Assembly (NCBI RefSeq): GCF_035222375.1
Contig: NC_085888.1
Location: forward strand, 1,178,001 to 1,242,000
From: Podospora pseudocomata
Lineage: Eukaryota; Ascomycota; Sordariomycetes; Sordariales; Podosporaceae
Length of the DNA stretch: 64,000 bases
Direction of reading: 5' to 3'
The position numbers and the translations under genes were made by a program. Below, in pieces: positions 10,717 through 22,755 of this stretch (position 1 is the stretch's first letter; each line of letters starts with the position of its first letter). A model generated the notes under the pieces. That model saw nothing but the letters and a program-made list of their open reading frames with translations, was not told where the DNA came from and did no database searches.

Positions 10717-12384
10717 TCAGCATCGTGTACCTAGCAGAAGGTTGGTGGTGGTACTCACCCTGCCCTCGTGGCATTCATTCGTTATTGGGGGACCCTCGAC
10801 GGTTTTGCCGTTCATGGCAATTGTGACAGGCCCGGTGGCGCTGCCATCAAACGGAATCTCAAAATAGGAAAGGGGGCTGTCGATTCTGGTGCCCACACTC
10901 TTCCAGCGGCTGCCGATTGCGACGGTGATGTTGGTTGGGACCTTGACCAACGCCATAACCGAAACGACGTCTCTTGCCCCTTGGGACGCCGGTATCTCAC
11001 CGCCCTGGCCCCAGGTGGTGCCTGCCCGAAGTCAGTCATACACTCTCTCAGCTAGTTGATTCCCGACTTACCGCAACCCTCTCCCGCACTTGCCGGGGTT
11101 GTTCGGTACCAGGCAATGACCGTGTCTTCTGGAAAATCCACAAGACGAGAACCAGACTTATATGCAGCGATAAAGTATGGGAGGACGGCTCGGAAGGCTG
11201 AGTGCGAGTAGCCATTGACATATTCTTCTGCGCCTTCTACAACTTGCGCTGGCACAGTATCGCAGATGTAACTCGACTCGCCAAAGTCATTCCCTTTGAA
11301 AACCGAAGTCAGCAATGGCCCGTCGCGGCCCTTGGGTAAAACTCACATGTGATGATCTGAACAAAGTCAGGCAATACATCAAGTACTTGTTGCCATCGAT
11401 CATGCCACAGACTCTCACTTGAGCAGTACCAGTTCTTGTTCCATTGCGGCAAGTCTGTTTGATTAGTTTTCGTGTCACCACTATGCTGGAGGCGCATGAC
11501 TCACTCGTATAGAAGTATGGGCTAACACCCATCATGTATTTCTTGTCCTTGAGGTTGTCACAGTACAAGAGATCTTCGTTGATGTTCATTTGATTTTGAC
11601 CAGCTTTGGGCCAGGCGTCCCACGAAACTGGAATCGAATTAGCACTCATGAGAGGTATGAATCCAGCACAGCATGGCTTACAAGCTCCGTCAATGACATC
11701 CAGCTTCTCAGAAATTCCATATGGGCCAAGGCTAGACCAATCAGGAACAAGAAAGATGTCGCCTGTCTGTTCCCGAACTGAAATCCAATTTTCAGCCCAA
11801 CCTGGACCCTCGAAAGTTGAAACCAAAGGTCGACCGTCCACAATGAACTGTGCGCTTGATTCCCTGAAGCGGTTGATGAGGTCAACAACCTGTGAAACTG
11901 ACCACTCTCCGCAGGCCATACTATGATGAAAAAGAGTCAGTTGGCTACACACCGCCATTTGGCCCATCTTGTATCGTCAAGGTGTGCTGCTGAACAAGGA
12001 CCTAGGCAGACATACTCGAAAGAAATAAACATGACAAACTCACCCAGCTCCTCAGCCTCGTGATAGGCATGAGAGAGTTGAGTCTCTGTCCACGGGTCGG
12101 AAGGCCCAATGTTCAGAGCAAAGCCATCGATACCGGCCTCCTTGGCAGTCTTGATATCGTGGACCCATTGCTCGACAGTTTGGTGACATGTCAGGCCAAC
12201 CTGAATTCGACTGTTAAATAATGGTCTTGACAGCTACCTGGCTGGGGGGAAGCGGGCTGGGGATGCGAACCATGTAGTGGGCAAAGACTTTCCGGTCATC
12301 ATTGGTCTCGGGCTCCTTTTCACCTTCGATCCTGTCCTCAATCTTTTCGAGCAGGCGTTTGAACTTGGTCTTTAAATAGCCCAT
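10717..12384 (-). CDS. GH71 alpha-1,3-glucanase (mutanase type), no signal peptide
   Basis: Seven exons (12384-12271, 12200-12016, 11920-11682, 11627-11505, 11454-11347, 11293-11072, 11021-10717) close exactly in phase and give 431 residues. GH71 landmarks appear in order: VFAHYMVGLT, AGIDGFALNIG, FVMFISFDM, FLVPDWSSLGP, VIDGAFSWDAWP, MMGVSPYFYTNLP, WHDRWQQVL, QIITWNDFGES and VLPYFIAAY. Several of these span exon joins, which supports the joins. The family hydrolyses alpha-1,3-glucan of fungal walls. The N-terminus (MGYLKTKFKRLL) is basic with no signal peptide, suggesting an intracellular or ascus-wall role like S. pombe Agn2; an unseen upstream exon is possible. The first donor could instead lie 30 nt downstream (adds 10 residues). 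The last residues (about 20) are unlike the family and may hide another intron. Confidence 0.85.
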
Positions 12385-13295
12385 GGTGTGACACTTGCCG
12401 GTTGTATGATATGGGAGCCGGTTGAAGACGGATGGAACCTGATCAAGTTCACTTCGGTCAAAAGAACAGCCAATCAAGTATGTATGCGGCCAAGGAGAGC
12501 AGGGAGTTGATCTGGCTGAACCCCGAAAAAGGGGCCATGCCCAACAGGCCCACTCAATTATAGCGTGCCATCTCCACCCCCAGCCAATATTGGATTTGGC
12601 CTTACGACCAGTTGACCGCCAAGAGTGATAATCCCCGCCATGGTTCGATCACCCAAGGTCTTGGGTCGATGGGAGACGGATGTCAAGAATGACCAAAGAG
12701 AGCTGAGAGCTGAATTCTATCTGATAACTTCTTGGAGGATCATGGTGTATTTTGCTCGGGGATGCTCCCTAGGCGTCAGCGAGAAACCCACGAAGGAAGA
12801 TCCCGGCAACGAGCAGCAAACGTCCCTGTGTGTCACATCTGAAATCGGCAAATGCTATTGGTTGACGGGCTTCGAGAAGCCATCGCTGCCGAAGTTCCAG
12901 CAGACCGGGCTAGCAGACAATATAAATTCAAGATTGACCCGTCTGTGGGATCAGTACAAGCGATTTTGCTGACCCAGCAGGCTGGAAAATGTCCGGTGGA
13001 TTGCAGCTTTAAAAGATGGCCACTGCCGGGCTGGCTGATGGGAAGCAAGCCCTGCCGGCCGCGCATGCCGCCCATAGCGCAAATTCACCTGGCGCCCCAC
13101 ATTTAGGTCATTCCCCACAATAAAAGACCAGACACACACAACAGCTTCCGGGGCGGAAATATTAAATTCCTGGCAACCCTGCGATTTTTGGCTCCGCACA
13201 ACTGAATCTACGGAAATTTCGCAAACCGCTAACCACCTTCTGCACACGATCCGGCGACCGATTTTCCACGCGTCACTCATCAATCAGTCGCAAAA
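12385..13295. promoter_or_regulatory. shared upstream region of GH71 and eS28 genes
   Basis: About 0.9 kb separates the divergent starts of the GH71 gene (minus) and the ribosomal protein gene (plus). No gene is supported in it. The frame at 12625-12972 has no recognisable product. Confidence 0.4.
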
Positions 13296-13680
13296 ATGGA
13301 TTCCTCCAAGGCTCCCGTCAAGCTCGTCAAGGTCACCCGCGTTTTGGGCAGAACCGGTATGCGAAAAACCCCCGCCCTCCGAGACCGAATTTCGATTTCG
13401 ACCCCTCCGATTCCTGTGGCCGATTGAACAGCATGCTGATAATTTTGGTGGAATTCAGGCTCCCGTGGTGGTGTCACCCAGGTTCGCGTTGAGTTCATGG
13501 ACGATACCACTCGTTCCATCATCCGCAACGTCAAGGGTCCTGGTATGTTCAGATCCGCTGCCTTCGGCTTCCATGTGTGGGCGAGGGTTGGCAGCTAACA
13601 TTTCTGCCTGTTTTACAGTCCGCGAGGATGATATCCTTGTCCTTCTCGAGTCCGAGCGCGAGGCCCGCCGCCTCAGATAA
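13296..13680 (+). CDS. RPS28: 40S ribosomal protein eS28
   Basis: Three exons (13296-13356, 13459-13542, 13619-13680) give 68 residues, the usual length of eS28. The protein begins [20 protein letters not shown], continues [16 protein letters not shown] and NVKGPVREDDIL, and ends [12 protein letters not shown], all invariant features of the family. It is a component of the small ribosomal subunit head near the mRNA exit. Introns of 102 and 76 nt, the first only 20 codons after the start, are typical of fungal ribosomal protein genes. Confidence 0.98.
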
Positions 13681-14965
13681 GTTGGAGGCATTCCGAAGTT
13701 GGGGGAGGGAGCGTGGCAGCGGCTTCTAGCTACCTGGTCTGCCTGATTGGCAAGATCATTGTCGTATCCTGCGGCGACAAGAGGAGGGACGGAATGATGG
13801 GCGTTCGGTAGAACGAGATCATGCATGATTATTGCTTTCCCCAAAATACACGGCGCTGAAGGCTGGTTCTGCGGATATCACATTTGCTTTGGTTGGGGGG
13901 TCATGCAGCAGGGCATCATGGGTGGTTTTGGGCGTCAATCAACAAGAATCTTTCCCGAACAGCACTTCGAGCTCAGTACCTGTGCTTAACAAGGACATTC
14001 CAATACATATGCCGATTCCCTCCCTCCGCAAGTTGACCCAAAACCCATCGACCGTGCTGCTTATGATTCGATCCATCGTGGAGGACTCGGCTTGGTATTA
14101 TATGCTGAGAATGATTCTGATCTGGAAGAGGGCACTACAAGCTACCGTTGTGACTGACAGATGATGCAGACAGGCTTTTCTAAACCCGTTACGGCCTCTT
14201 CGGAAGTTGTCAATGCAATGCCCCGGTGTTATTTTGAGCATGCACACACTTGCAATAGCAATTAGAAGCACAAACATCCGATATGCCTGCTTAACCAGAC
14301 TGGCAACAGGTTCACAAACTCAACTAGGCAGTGCACAGCGGACTGGCTGTGTCGACATCCTCGTGATATAGATTTAAAATGCTCGAAAACCTACACTTCA
14401 GCGCAAATAGCAACAGTCAACTAGTTCCGGCAAACCCCGGTGACACCCAAATGGACTCGATACGCAAGCTAGAAATGGTTGTCCCTTACTGCTGTCTAGA
14501 CAGTACAAAACCATCCATCATCGGACCAAGTCCCGGAACTCGAAACCGGAGCGGCAGCAATGCCACCGTCTTGGCGTCGCCCCAAAACACGGGAAATGCC
14601 CGGATGAGCAGCCTCGCTCCGCCAAATACAACCTTTCAGTTGCTATTCCTCCGTTGGTAGTGGTCCAGGACGCATCATGCCCCGAATTCTATCATCAGTG
14701 GCGGAGACAAGCATTGTCATTCCGCCAATAAGGTGTCATAGACAGATGACTAGCCGACTTGGCAGAACAGCTTGCGATGCAGAAACCGAGATCGCAGGCG
14801 ACGACGTCAAGGGGTAAAGGGGTCACGACTGTTGCTCAATGGATATAAACATTCCATGCCGCTCTTCTAGGGATGTATATACCACCCACTGTGCTGAGCG
14901 TTCCTCGTCCCCGGAAGCAGCCCGAAAACCTGCGTTCACGGCACCGAGTGCTCTAGGTTTTCAAC
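13681..14965. other. intergenic, no gene supported
   Basis: The space between the eS28 stop and the PL4 start has short frames without recognisable products (for example 14379-14660 on plus). It contains the PL4 promoter at its right end. Confidence 0.5.
14844..14849 (+). promoter_or_regulatory. TATA box candidate of the PL4 gene
   Basis: TATAAA lies 117 bp upstream of the PL4 start codon, at a distance usual for inducible secreted-enzyme genes of filamentous fungi. Confidence 0.5.
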
Positions 14966-16658
14966 ATGGAGCCCAAGTCGGTCTTTCAGCTTGCTGTCCT
15001 CTCACTGCTGTCTTTTGTTTCGGGTGCTTACGCCGCTTTTGGTTACACTTCTTCTGGGGGCAATTATGTCGTCGACGCCGGTTCCGCCAACCCGCTCATC
15101 TTTTCCGTGAGCCAGTCCAACTGCGATATCAGGTCGATCAAGTATAGAGGCACCGAGCTCCAGTATGGAAGCCAGTTCACCCATATCAACTCCGGCCTCG
15201 GGTCCGCGACCGTCTCGATCAGCCAGATCAACGGATCGAATAAATACATAAAAGTTACTTGTGTGACGTCGACTTTGACCCACTACATCGTGGTCCGCGC
15301 AGGCGATAGCAGCATGTTCTTGGCCACTTATATCACCGCCCAGCCTTCCATTGGCGAGTTGCGATGGATTGCTCGTCTTCTGCCCGACAAGCTTCCTGGA
15401 GAATATCCCTATGGCGAAGTCTCCAACACCCAAAGCTCCACTTCCACTGTTGAGGGCTCCGACGTCTTCGTGGTGAACGGCCAGACCCGGTCCAAGTTCT
15501 ATTCGTCAACGAGGTTCATCGACGAGGATTCCCACTGTGTATTTGGTGGTAGCGACTTGATGCACGTCTGCATCATGACACCGCAGCAAGAGTCGTCTTC
15601 AGGTGGCCCGTTCTTCCGAGACATCAATTCGAACAACGCTGGTGCCTCTACCAATCTGTACAACTACATGAACAGCGGTCATGTGCAGACGGAGCCGTAC
15701 CGAATGGGACTTCATGGACCATACATCATGCAGTTCTCGCGCTCTGGAATCCCAAGTGTCAAGAACGTAGACGTCTCGTGGTTCGGCGAGGTTGGTGTGA
15801 CAGGATGGGTCCCTCCTTCGGGTCGTGGAAGGGTCACAGGCACCGCCTCCGGTGTCCAGAGCGGAATGGAAGGTGTGGTTCACTGGTTCAACAGCGCTGC
15901 TCAGTACTGGGCCAGAACCTCCTCCAATGGGGCCTTCACCTCCCCTTTGATGAAGCCGGGCACGTACACCATGGTTCTGTACCAGACCGAATTCAAGATT
16001 GCGACATCTACCGTCACTGTCACGGCCGGACAGACCAGATCGCAAAATATCGCCGGCACCTTCAACACCTCCCGCAATACCCTCTGGCAAATTGGTCAAT
16101 ACGATGGGCAGCCAACTGGTTTCCGCAACGCTGACAAGTTCCTTCGCATGCATCCCTCTGACAGCCGCATGAGCAACTGGGGTCCTCTGACATACAAGGT
16201 CGGCAGCTCGCCACTCACCGATTTCCCCATGGCGGTCTTCCAGTCTGTCAACAACCCTGTGACGATCCGGTTCAATTTGGGAAGCGCACCGGGAGCTGCC
16301 ACGTTGAGGATTGCCACAACCCTCAGCTTCGCGGGTAGTCGTCCGCAAATCAATGTGAACGGGTGGTCTGGCCCAGCACCAAGCGCCCCAGCCAAAATTG
16401 ATAGCCGCGGCGTGACTCGCGGTGCGTACCGTGGCCATGGTGAAGTCTATACCGTAGCCATCCCAACTGGCAAATTGGTTGCAGGAAGTAACACCATCAC
16501 CATCAGCTCCATCAGTGGCAGCAGTGGGACAACGTTCTTGAGCCCCAACTTTGTAAGTAATTTGATTCTGTGGCTCGCACACGCTTGATTTGCGAAAGAA
16601 GCGGAAGAGGCTAACCAAAAGACAACAGATTTTCGACGCTGTCGAGTTGTTCCAGTAA
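14966..16658 (+). CDS. PL4 rhamnogalacturonan endolyase (secreted)
   Basis: Two exons (14966-16552 and 16629-16658) give 538 residues, close to the about 527-residue Aspergillus rhamnogalacturonan lyase A. A signal peptide covers about residues 1-23 ([15 protein letters not shown]), cleaving before AFGYT. The N-terminal lyase domain has [32 protein letters not shown] and the [10 protein letters not shown] loop. A short FnIII-like domain ([10 protein letters not shown] to QNIAGTFNT) and a C-terminal beta-sandwich ([19 protein letters not shown] to the end) follow. It cleaves the rhamnose-galacturonic acid backbone of pectin by beta-elimination outside the cell. The nine-residue last exon (IFDAVELFQ) completes the final strand. 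The gene stands alone next to other secreted hydrolase genes. Confidence 0.95.
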
Positions 16659-17964
16659 ACTAAGCCTGGGACGGTTGTGGTGTTGTGATTAATCAAAGGC
16701 CGAAAAGAGTTGGAAAAGAACCCCGACTACCTAATGCCAGTGCCCAGGCCTGCCCGAGGGACGAGGGCACACCCTGAGCCGATAGAAGCAGCGCTAGAAC
16801 AATTCCATATGCAAGAATAGATGAACAGGGAAAAGCTTATCGGATCCAGCCTTGTTCCCGTCGGTAGTTGGACAGTGAACCAACCACCCATCCGACACGG
16901 CCACACATGCGCATCATCCCGAGGGCCTTATCATACCTTATCAACACCGTTCTATCGAGATCTAGAACCCGGACCTTCCTTCCCTGGATATGCCCATGCC
17001 GCATGTGAATATCGATACTGTTCTAATGGCCATACTCTGCAGTATTACGAGAGAATATCTGCAATTGCCATCCAGCACAGACGACCCATATCTTGTATCT
17101 TACTTTCCCCTCCTTCGAGAAGCTGTGGCGCCACGGGCGGAATCGAGGTCGCAACCACTAGACGCTCTCAGCTTGCATGGACCTCCCTATCAGAGTTAGG
17201 GGGGCCCGTTTGAATGGCGCAATGAATGGCAGTTTCCAAGCTCGCGTGCCCCTCCTCCTATTTACGATCTCACTCCCTTTCCTGCTGATGGCATTGGCAG
17301 ACACACAAACCCCCCACCACGAAGTGAGGAGATGAGGCCTTTTCAGTGCCGCTTCTGTCCGTCCACTCAGACGATCAGGTAGCCCACAACAGCCTTCGGT
17401 ATACCTACCTCAAATCAAAAAGTTTGATCCATAATGGAAGCGTGTGTGGTGGAGTGGGGGTGAAAAAGGTGAAATCGCCAATCCCAAAGGGGGGCGGCCG
17501 TGACACTATGCCCGTTACGGCAGCTCCAAGTAACGACTGATCGCCCAACGGCCGAGGCCAGCGCGATAACACAATGTGATACAGGCGGGTACCTGCCCAA
17601 TACAGGGGTCCGAACCGCCGCACGGCGTCTTCATGCTCCTCAATCAGGAAGCCCATCCCGTGCGGCATAACCGGCTGTTCAGGTTTCAGTCTAAGCACCT
17701 ACCTACCTTTACCAGATGGTGAATCTGGAGAAGCTGTCCATTGTCTTGTATGGGGGATGGGGTCTCACGATGGGGTCTAGCCTACTGGATGGCGTCAGTT
17801 CAACCCCAGCTGGCCATGAGTAACGAGGTAGCCGTAGAGTATTAAATGGAATCCAGCGGGACATCAACTACCGAGTCCTTCCTCCCTTCTCAGTCTTGAG
17901 TACCCCCAGTCCTGACTCCCCCTTCGCCTTCCATCCTCCCAAGACACCATCACGAAAAGCCAAG
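16659..17964. other. intergenic, no gene supported
   Basis: This 1.3 kb contains only short frames without recognisable products (16821-17213 plus, 17405-17698 minus). The right end, with a TATTAAA at about 17839, is the likely promoter of the M28 aminopeptidase. Confidence 0.5.
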
Positions 17965-19237
17965 ATGAAGACTCAAGCGCTCCTGGCCCTGCTGGCCGCC
18001 TCCATCTGCTCTGTGGCTGCCGTGCCCTCCCCCCAGGACGCGACCAACAGAAAGGCCGGCCTCCGTCTGATCAAGACTTCCCCCAAGGGTGCCCCTAAGT
18101 GGATCTCTGAGGAGGAAAAGATCGTTCAGTATGCGGCGCACGAGATCGGTTTCGTTGATATCACCGATATCACAGTAAGTACTATGCCACTGTCACTCAC
18201 CCCTTTTCCAGCTTGCAGCAGGGAATGATTGACCAATTCTTTCAGGATTCCCAAGTCCTCAGGGCCCTGTCTGCCGATGAGGATGAGGATGTCTTCCAAG
18301 CCCGGGCCGTCACCTACCCTACTGCCGTGAGCAAGCAGGCCCAGGCCAATCCCCTCATCAACCTCGTCTCCACTACCCAACCCCAAAGCTGGATGACGAC
18401 CCTCACCAACTATCACAACCGTTACTACAGGGCCACCTACGGCACCCAGGCCGGTACTTGGCTCTACAACACCCTCGTCAGCCTTGTCGCTGTCAACCCA
18501 GCCATCACCGTCACCAGGTTTACCCACTCCTTCAACCAGCCCTCCATCATCGTCAAGATTCCCGGAAACTCCACTGACCTCGTCATCGTTTCCGCTCACT
18601 ATGATTCCACCGCCGGCTCGACCACCGCACGTGCTCCCGGCGCTGATGACAACGCCTCCGGTGTTGTCGTCCTCATGGAGGCGCTCCGTGTCCTGGCCAA
18701 CAACAAGTTCAAGGGCAAGGACACCCTCGAGTTCCACTTCTACGGCGGTGAGGAGGGTGGTCTCCTTGGCTCTGCTGCTGTCTTTGCCAACTACAAGTCC
18801 ACCGGCAAGACCGTCCTCGCTGTTGTGAACCAGGACATGGCCGGCTACTCCCCCAGCGGGAAGATCTCCATCTACACCGATTACGTTGACAACGCTCTGA
18901 CTGCGTACGTCCGTGTGGTCGCTACCGCTTACACTGGTACTACTACCGCCGATAAGTGCGGCTACGGATGCTCCGACCACGCTTCAGCCCGCTCCAACGG
19001 TTTCCGTATGTTCCCCCCCTTTATCACTTTTATCCGCCTTTTGGGCTTTCCTGGTGTGTTGAATCAGTACTAACATGGATGTAAACAGCCGCCGCCTACG
19101 TTTGCGATGAAGTTATGAAGACTGCCACTCCTTACATTCACACCGCCAACGATGCCCTCTCCACCATCATGTGGCCCGCCATCCTCCGCCACACCAAGTT
19201 CACCGTTGCCTTCCTCGTCGAGGCTTCATACTTGTAA
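17965..19237 (+). CDS. M28 zinc aminopeptidase, leucine aminopeptidase 1-like (secreted)
   Basis: Three exons (17965-18174, 18246-19005, 19089-19237) give 372 residues. A signal peptide (residues 1-19, ending CSVAA) precedes a propeptide and the M28 catalytic domain from about residue 95. Metal ligands and catalytic residues are visible: His188 in SAHYDST, Asp204 in PGADDNASG, Glu239/Glu240 in YGGEEGGLLGS, Asp267 in VNQDMAGY and a final His in YIHTANDAL in the last exon. CGYGCSDHAS supplies the usual disulfide. The enzyme removes N-terminal hydrophobic residues from extracellular peptides. Length and order agree with fungal Lap1. An upstream frame on the minus strand of similar length is a codon-bias shadow. 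Confidence 0.95.
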
Positions 19238-19407
19238 GGATGCAATAATAATCTAGCGGTGGTCTCAAATGGGCACTTCCTGCACAAACAGACCATCATT
19301 CTCTGTTCATATTAGTGTTCGCTTTGAGAACAAAACATTGTACATAGACGCAATAGTCAAAAACACACATGTTCAAACTTGATTCCTGCTTGGGCGTTTC
19401 CCGATTT

Positions 19408-21338
19408 TCAATCCCTCCAGAGTCCCCCATCAATTGGACTTCCCCTTCTCCTTGGGCCTTGATCATCGTCTTCATCCTCCCCGTCAGCCAATAGGTGCTC
19501 TGACGAGACACTTGGGTCGTGTCCCCCAAATAGCACATCCATATCTTCCAGAGCGCGCCCTTTCGTTTCTAGAAAGAAGATGTAAATGATGGGAACTGAT
19601 ACTAGGTTGATGACCATGAAAAAGAAGTAGATCTTGGAGCCGAGAGCCGCGATTCCAATGGGCCATATCTGGGTGACGATGATGGAGCCTATGGCGCCGC
19701 ACGAAGCGGCAAAGCTGAGGCCCCGTGCTCGGACGGCGGTTGGGAAAATCTAGGTAAGTTAGGTAGGTAAGGTTAGTCCGAGTCATGTTCTAGTGAATAT
19801 TTGTGCTTTGTTCACGGGTATGTAAAGATCTTACCTCGGAACCATACACCCAGGCAGCTGGACCAAATCCCATTGAGTATCCCAATGAGTAGATGAAAAC
19901 AAAGACCACACAGGCATAATCTGCTGCGGTGTTGGAGTTATTTGGATAAATCAAAGGCAAAGTGCCGTTGATCTGGCAGTGTAGTCAGTACGGTCTGGCC
20001 CTCGTAAACAGAGTTAGAGTACTTACCAGCAAGGAGAACGCCATAATAACAGCTCCAATGACAAGTGTCAGCCTTCGTCCAACTCTATCAATGATAAACA
20101 TCTCCAGCACATTGCACCCGATCTTAAGGGTGCTTTCAATCCCCCCTGCGAGTAGAGACACTCGATGGCTCAAGCCTAGAGCTCTAAAGAGAGCAGGAAG
20201 GTAGTATTTCATAGCCGTAGCACCGCACATCTGCGCCAGGAACTGCAAAAGTGCCGATCGCCACATGCGAGCAAAGAGACTTCTGTCGGCGAACAGAGAT
20301 GTCCAAACAAGGCCAGTGACTCTGAAAGAAGCTACAGAGCGTTCGATGTCGTCAAGCTCGTCGTAGATTTCATCGGATGTGTAATACCCTTCGCGGTAGT
20401 ACTGAAGCGTGGTGAAGGCCTCATCAATCTTTCCATGCTCTACGAGCCACCGGGGTCTAATCAAGAAGTTGAGTTTCAACGGTAGGCGAGTAGCGACCAA
20501 AGGATATGACTTACGACTCATGCATGAACAGCAGGCCAACTAAGAAGAAGAAAGCCGGGACAAAAGACACGGAGAGAGAATAACGCCATGCCACCTGGAG
20601 ACCTCGTTCGCTATCCCAAAATGTCATCCCATAACCAACCCTGGAATTTGGTTAGGCTAGCTTTGTCAGAAAAAGGGGCGGTAGACATACCAAAACCCAG
20701 AGGCAAGCCCTGTGATGAATCCGATATGATTCATCACAACAAACCTGCCACGATGCTTGGATGGCGCAATCTCGCTTTGATAAACGGACAGTCAGCCACA
20801 CAGTCAGTCCATCACTTCTAACCACCCTGTCACACAACATACCTTTGGTACAAGGGAACACTAGTTGAAATTATCCCGGTGCCTACTCCCGCAACGATTC
20901 TCCCAACGATCACCATCCCCAAAGCCTCTGCAGCTGAGCCCGTGGCGCCGACCTGAAGCGCCTGACCAACACAGGTCACCCCCATCCCCACAAAGGCAGC
21001 ATGGCGCCGGCCAAGCTTGTCTGCTGCCGGATGAGCAAAGAAAAGGTAGCTGATGAAAGTGCCGAGGTAGTAGATGGCCGTGATGAGCCCGCTCAGAGAG
21101 GCATCTGGTCTGTGGAGTGTCTTTTTGAAACCTGGGTGGACGAGTACCGAGGCGAGGACGCCAACATTATATCTACATTGGAGTATGTAAATCCAGGGTT
21201 ACCAGTGGGGAACTGTGAATAAATTTGAGAAAAAAAGTAGCTCACTTACCCCCAGATAAACGACCCCAGTGCAAGAAACAAACAAAACGAATGTAGCCGC
21301 TGTGAGGCTTTTGTAAAGCGTGTTCCTCCCATTTGCAT
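19408..21338 (-). CDS. MFS sugar transporter (12-helix)
   Basis: Seven exons (21338-21250, 21172-20843, 20774-20691, 20640-20515, 20456-20027, 19972-19835, 19749-19408) keep phase and give 512 residues. Sugar-porter signatures appear in order: GSFIWGYNVGVLAS, DKLGRRHA, GRIVAGVGTGIISTSVPLYQ, EIAPSKHRGRFV, HESPRWLVEHGK, DRVGRRLTL, GPAAWVYGSEIFPT and FLETKGRALEDMD. Several of these cross junctions, confirming the joins. The C-terminal tail is acidic and cytosolic. The substrate is probably a hexose or pentose, not resolvable here. The start is uncertain: ATGs at 21338 and 21332 are both usable (MQMGGTRF). It lies tail to tail with the M28 aminopeptidase, 170 bp apart. Confidence 0.92.
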
Positions 21339-21967
21339 AAAAGGATCATGCGGCCATCGAATATGTCGAAGCACTTGGTGTGAGACCGAGACCTGAAGAA
21401 GTCTTGTTTGGAATTGCAGTGTGAATGAGGACACAGAGGTCCCAGGCCCCGCTCGCTCGGCACATGGCACATGGGGACAACGTGGGTTGGTGGTGCTTGC
21501 CCTATTTGGAGAGAATTGTGACGGCACTTGGCTGCAGTGAAACACTACTTGAAAACCAGCCAATAGTTTTTGTTTATTTCTTATAGCTCCCCAGCAAATC
21601 CGAATTTGTAATAGTGATGAATATCAAGGTAGTCGTCTATAGACCTTTCCCTGGGATTCCAGAGCGACTCTCTCTATTTCAAAATATGGTCTTTTGATGA
21701 CTCGTGGCCAATGTAGCCTAACAACTTGGTCACCCTTCTTTTCCAAGATGACCTACCCCACGCCAAGTATGAATCCGGGGCAAGACACGCCGACACCATG
21801 ACCAATTCGCTCAGCTAGGCCAAGTCCTAGTCCAAAATAAAAGAAAGGGATAGTCAGCCCATATATATTCTTTGTACATACAGCAGGTTCTTTAACAACG
21901 TCTGTTTCACATCTAAAGCAGAAGTCCATCCTATCCACCCTCCCCAATCCTCTAGGTATACATACAC
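21339..21967. other. intergenic, nothing recognised
   Basis: The space between the transporter start and the 3' end of the AA8 gene contains no supported ORF, RNA gene or repeat. Confidence 0.5.
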
Positions 21968-22755
21968 CTAAAGTTGCTCAATCTTGGACGCAAAGTCAGC
22001 ATTCTTGGCCTGGGTACCGAGAGAAAACACGGGGTGGCCCAAGCTGTCGTGAATACCAAAGGTGGATGAAGGGTCCTCCGGCGTGTCGACGGGGTAGTCA
22101 CCATAGGCGAAAGCGAGTGTGCTGTCATACTCGGGATCTAACTCAGTGAAGCCAATGTCTTCATCTCCCCATCTCGAACAGCCCGTGCAAACAGCCGTGA
22201 TTTGAAAGTGAGTGGCGTTGACATGGGTGCCGGTCTTGACGATTCTGTATTCGGCGTTGGGATACTCGGGAGGGCTGTAGTAACCACTGTAGGAAATGAA
22301 TGTTAGCATCAATGGCCAGACTGTTGCTGCCGAGCCACCGAAGGGGACACGAACTAGGCGATCCTGGACGAAAGAACGACGTTGTTGCCGTTGGGCCAAA
22401 CGATAGTTAAGGGATTATAGGTCATGTGGCCACCCCAGGCGAACCCAGCCCAGCCAACATCGATGGGCGCCTCAACCTGCAATACAGTGTCGAAGATCTT
22501 GTCACCCTCCGGGATGTCCTCTGGGATAGCCACACGCCAGGAGATGCCGCGAGCACTGGTGTAAGAAGAGAATTTCAAGCCGGTGTCCGGATCCTCATAG
22601 GCAACCGAGTCGGGCTCAAAGGCGAACTGTCTAGGAACCGGGGCCGCTAGAAGAAAAAGATATGTCAATATACAAGTTGGCAGCACGGGGCCGTGGGATT
22701 CCATACTGAGACCTAAGAACGCAGCAGCGCGAGCAGCAACTTCAGAGAAGAGCAT
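21968..22755 (-). CDS. AA8 cytochrome domain protein (CDH-type heme b domain alone, secreted)
   Basis: Three exons (22755-22707, 22646-22355, 22286-21968) give 219 residues. The whole protein corresponds to the cytochrome domain of cellobiose dehydrogenase: YEDPDTGLKFSSYT, WGGHMTYNPLTIVWPNG with the probable axial Met, VVLSSR, HVNATHFQITAVCTGCSRW with the conserved Cys pair, and a C-terminal IHDSLGHPVFS region that may supply the axial His. The N-terminus (MLFSEVAARAAAFLGL) is signal-peptide-like. There is no GMC dehydrogenase, CBM1 or membrane segment, so it is a free electron carrier, presumably extracellular, of the type proposed to shuttle electrons to copper monooxygenases or iron. The second intron has a GTTCGT donor, unusual, but it joins conserved strands in phase. 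Confidence 0.88.

Noticed and set aside
15599-16696. 365-codon minus-strand frame opposite the PL4 gene
   Set aside because: Antisense shadow of a well-supported gene; the frame has no recognisable family.
18126-18980. 284-codon Gly/Val-rich minus-strand frame opposite the M28 aminopeptidase
   Set aside because: Antisense shadow due to codon bias; composition (runs of GVG, VVG) is typical of such shadows.
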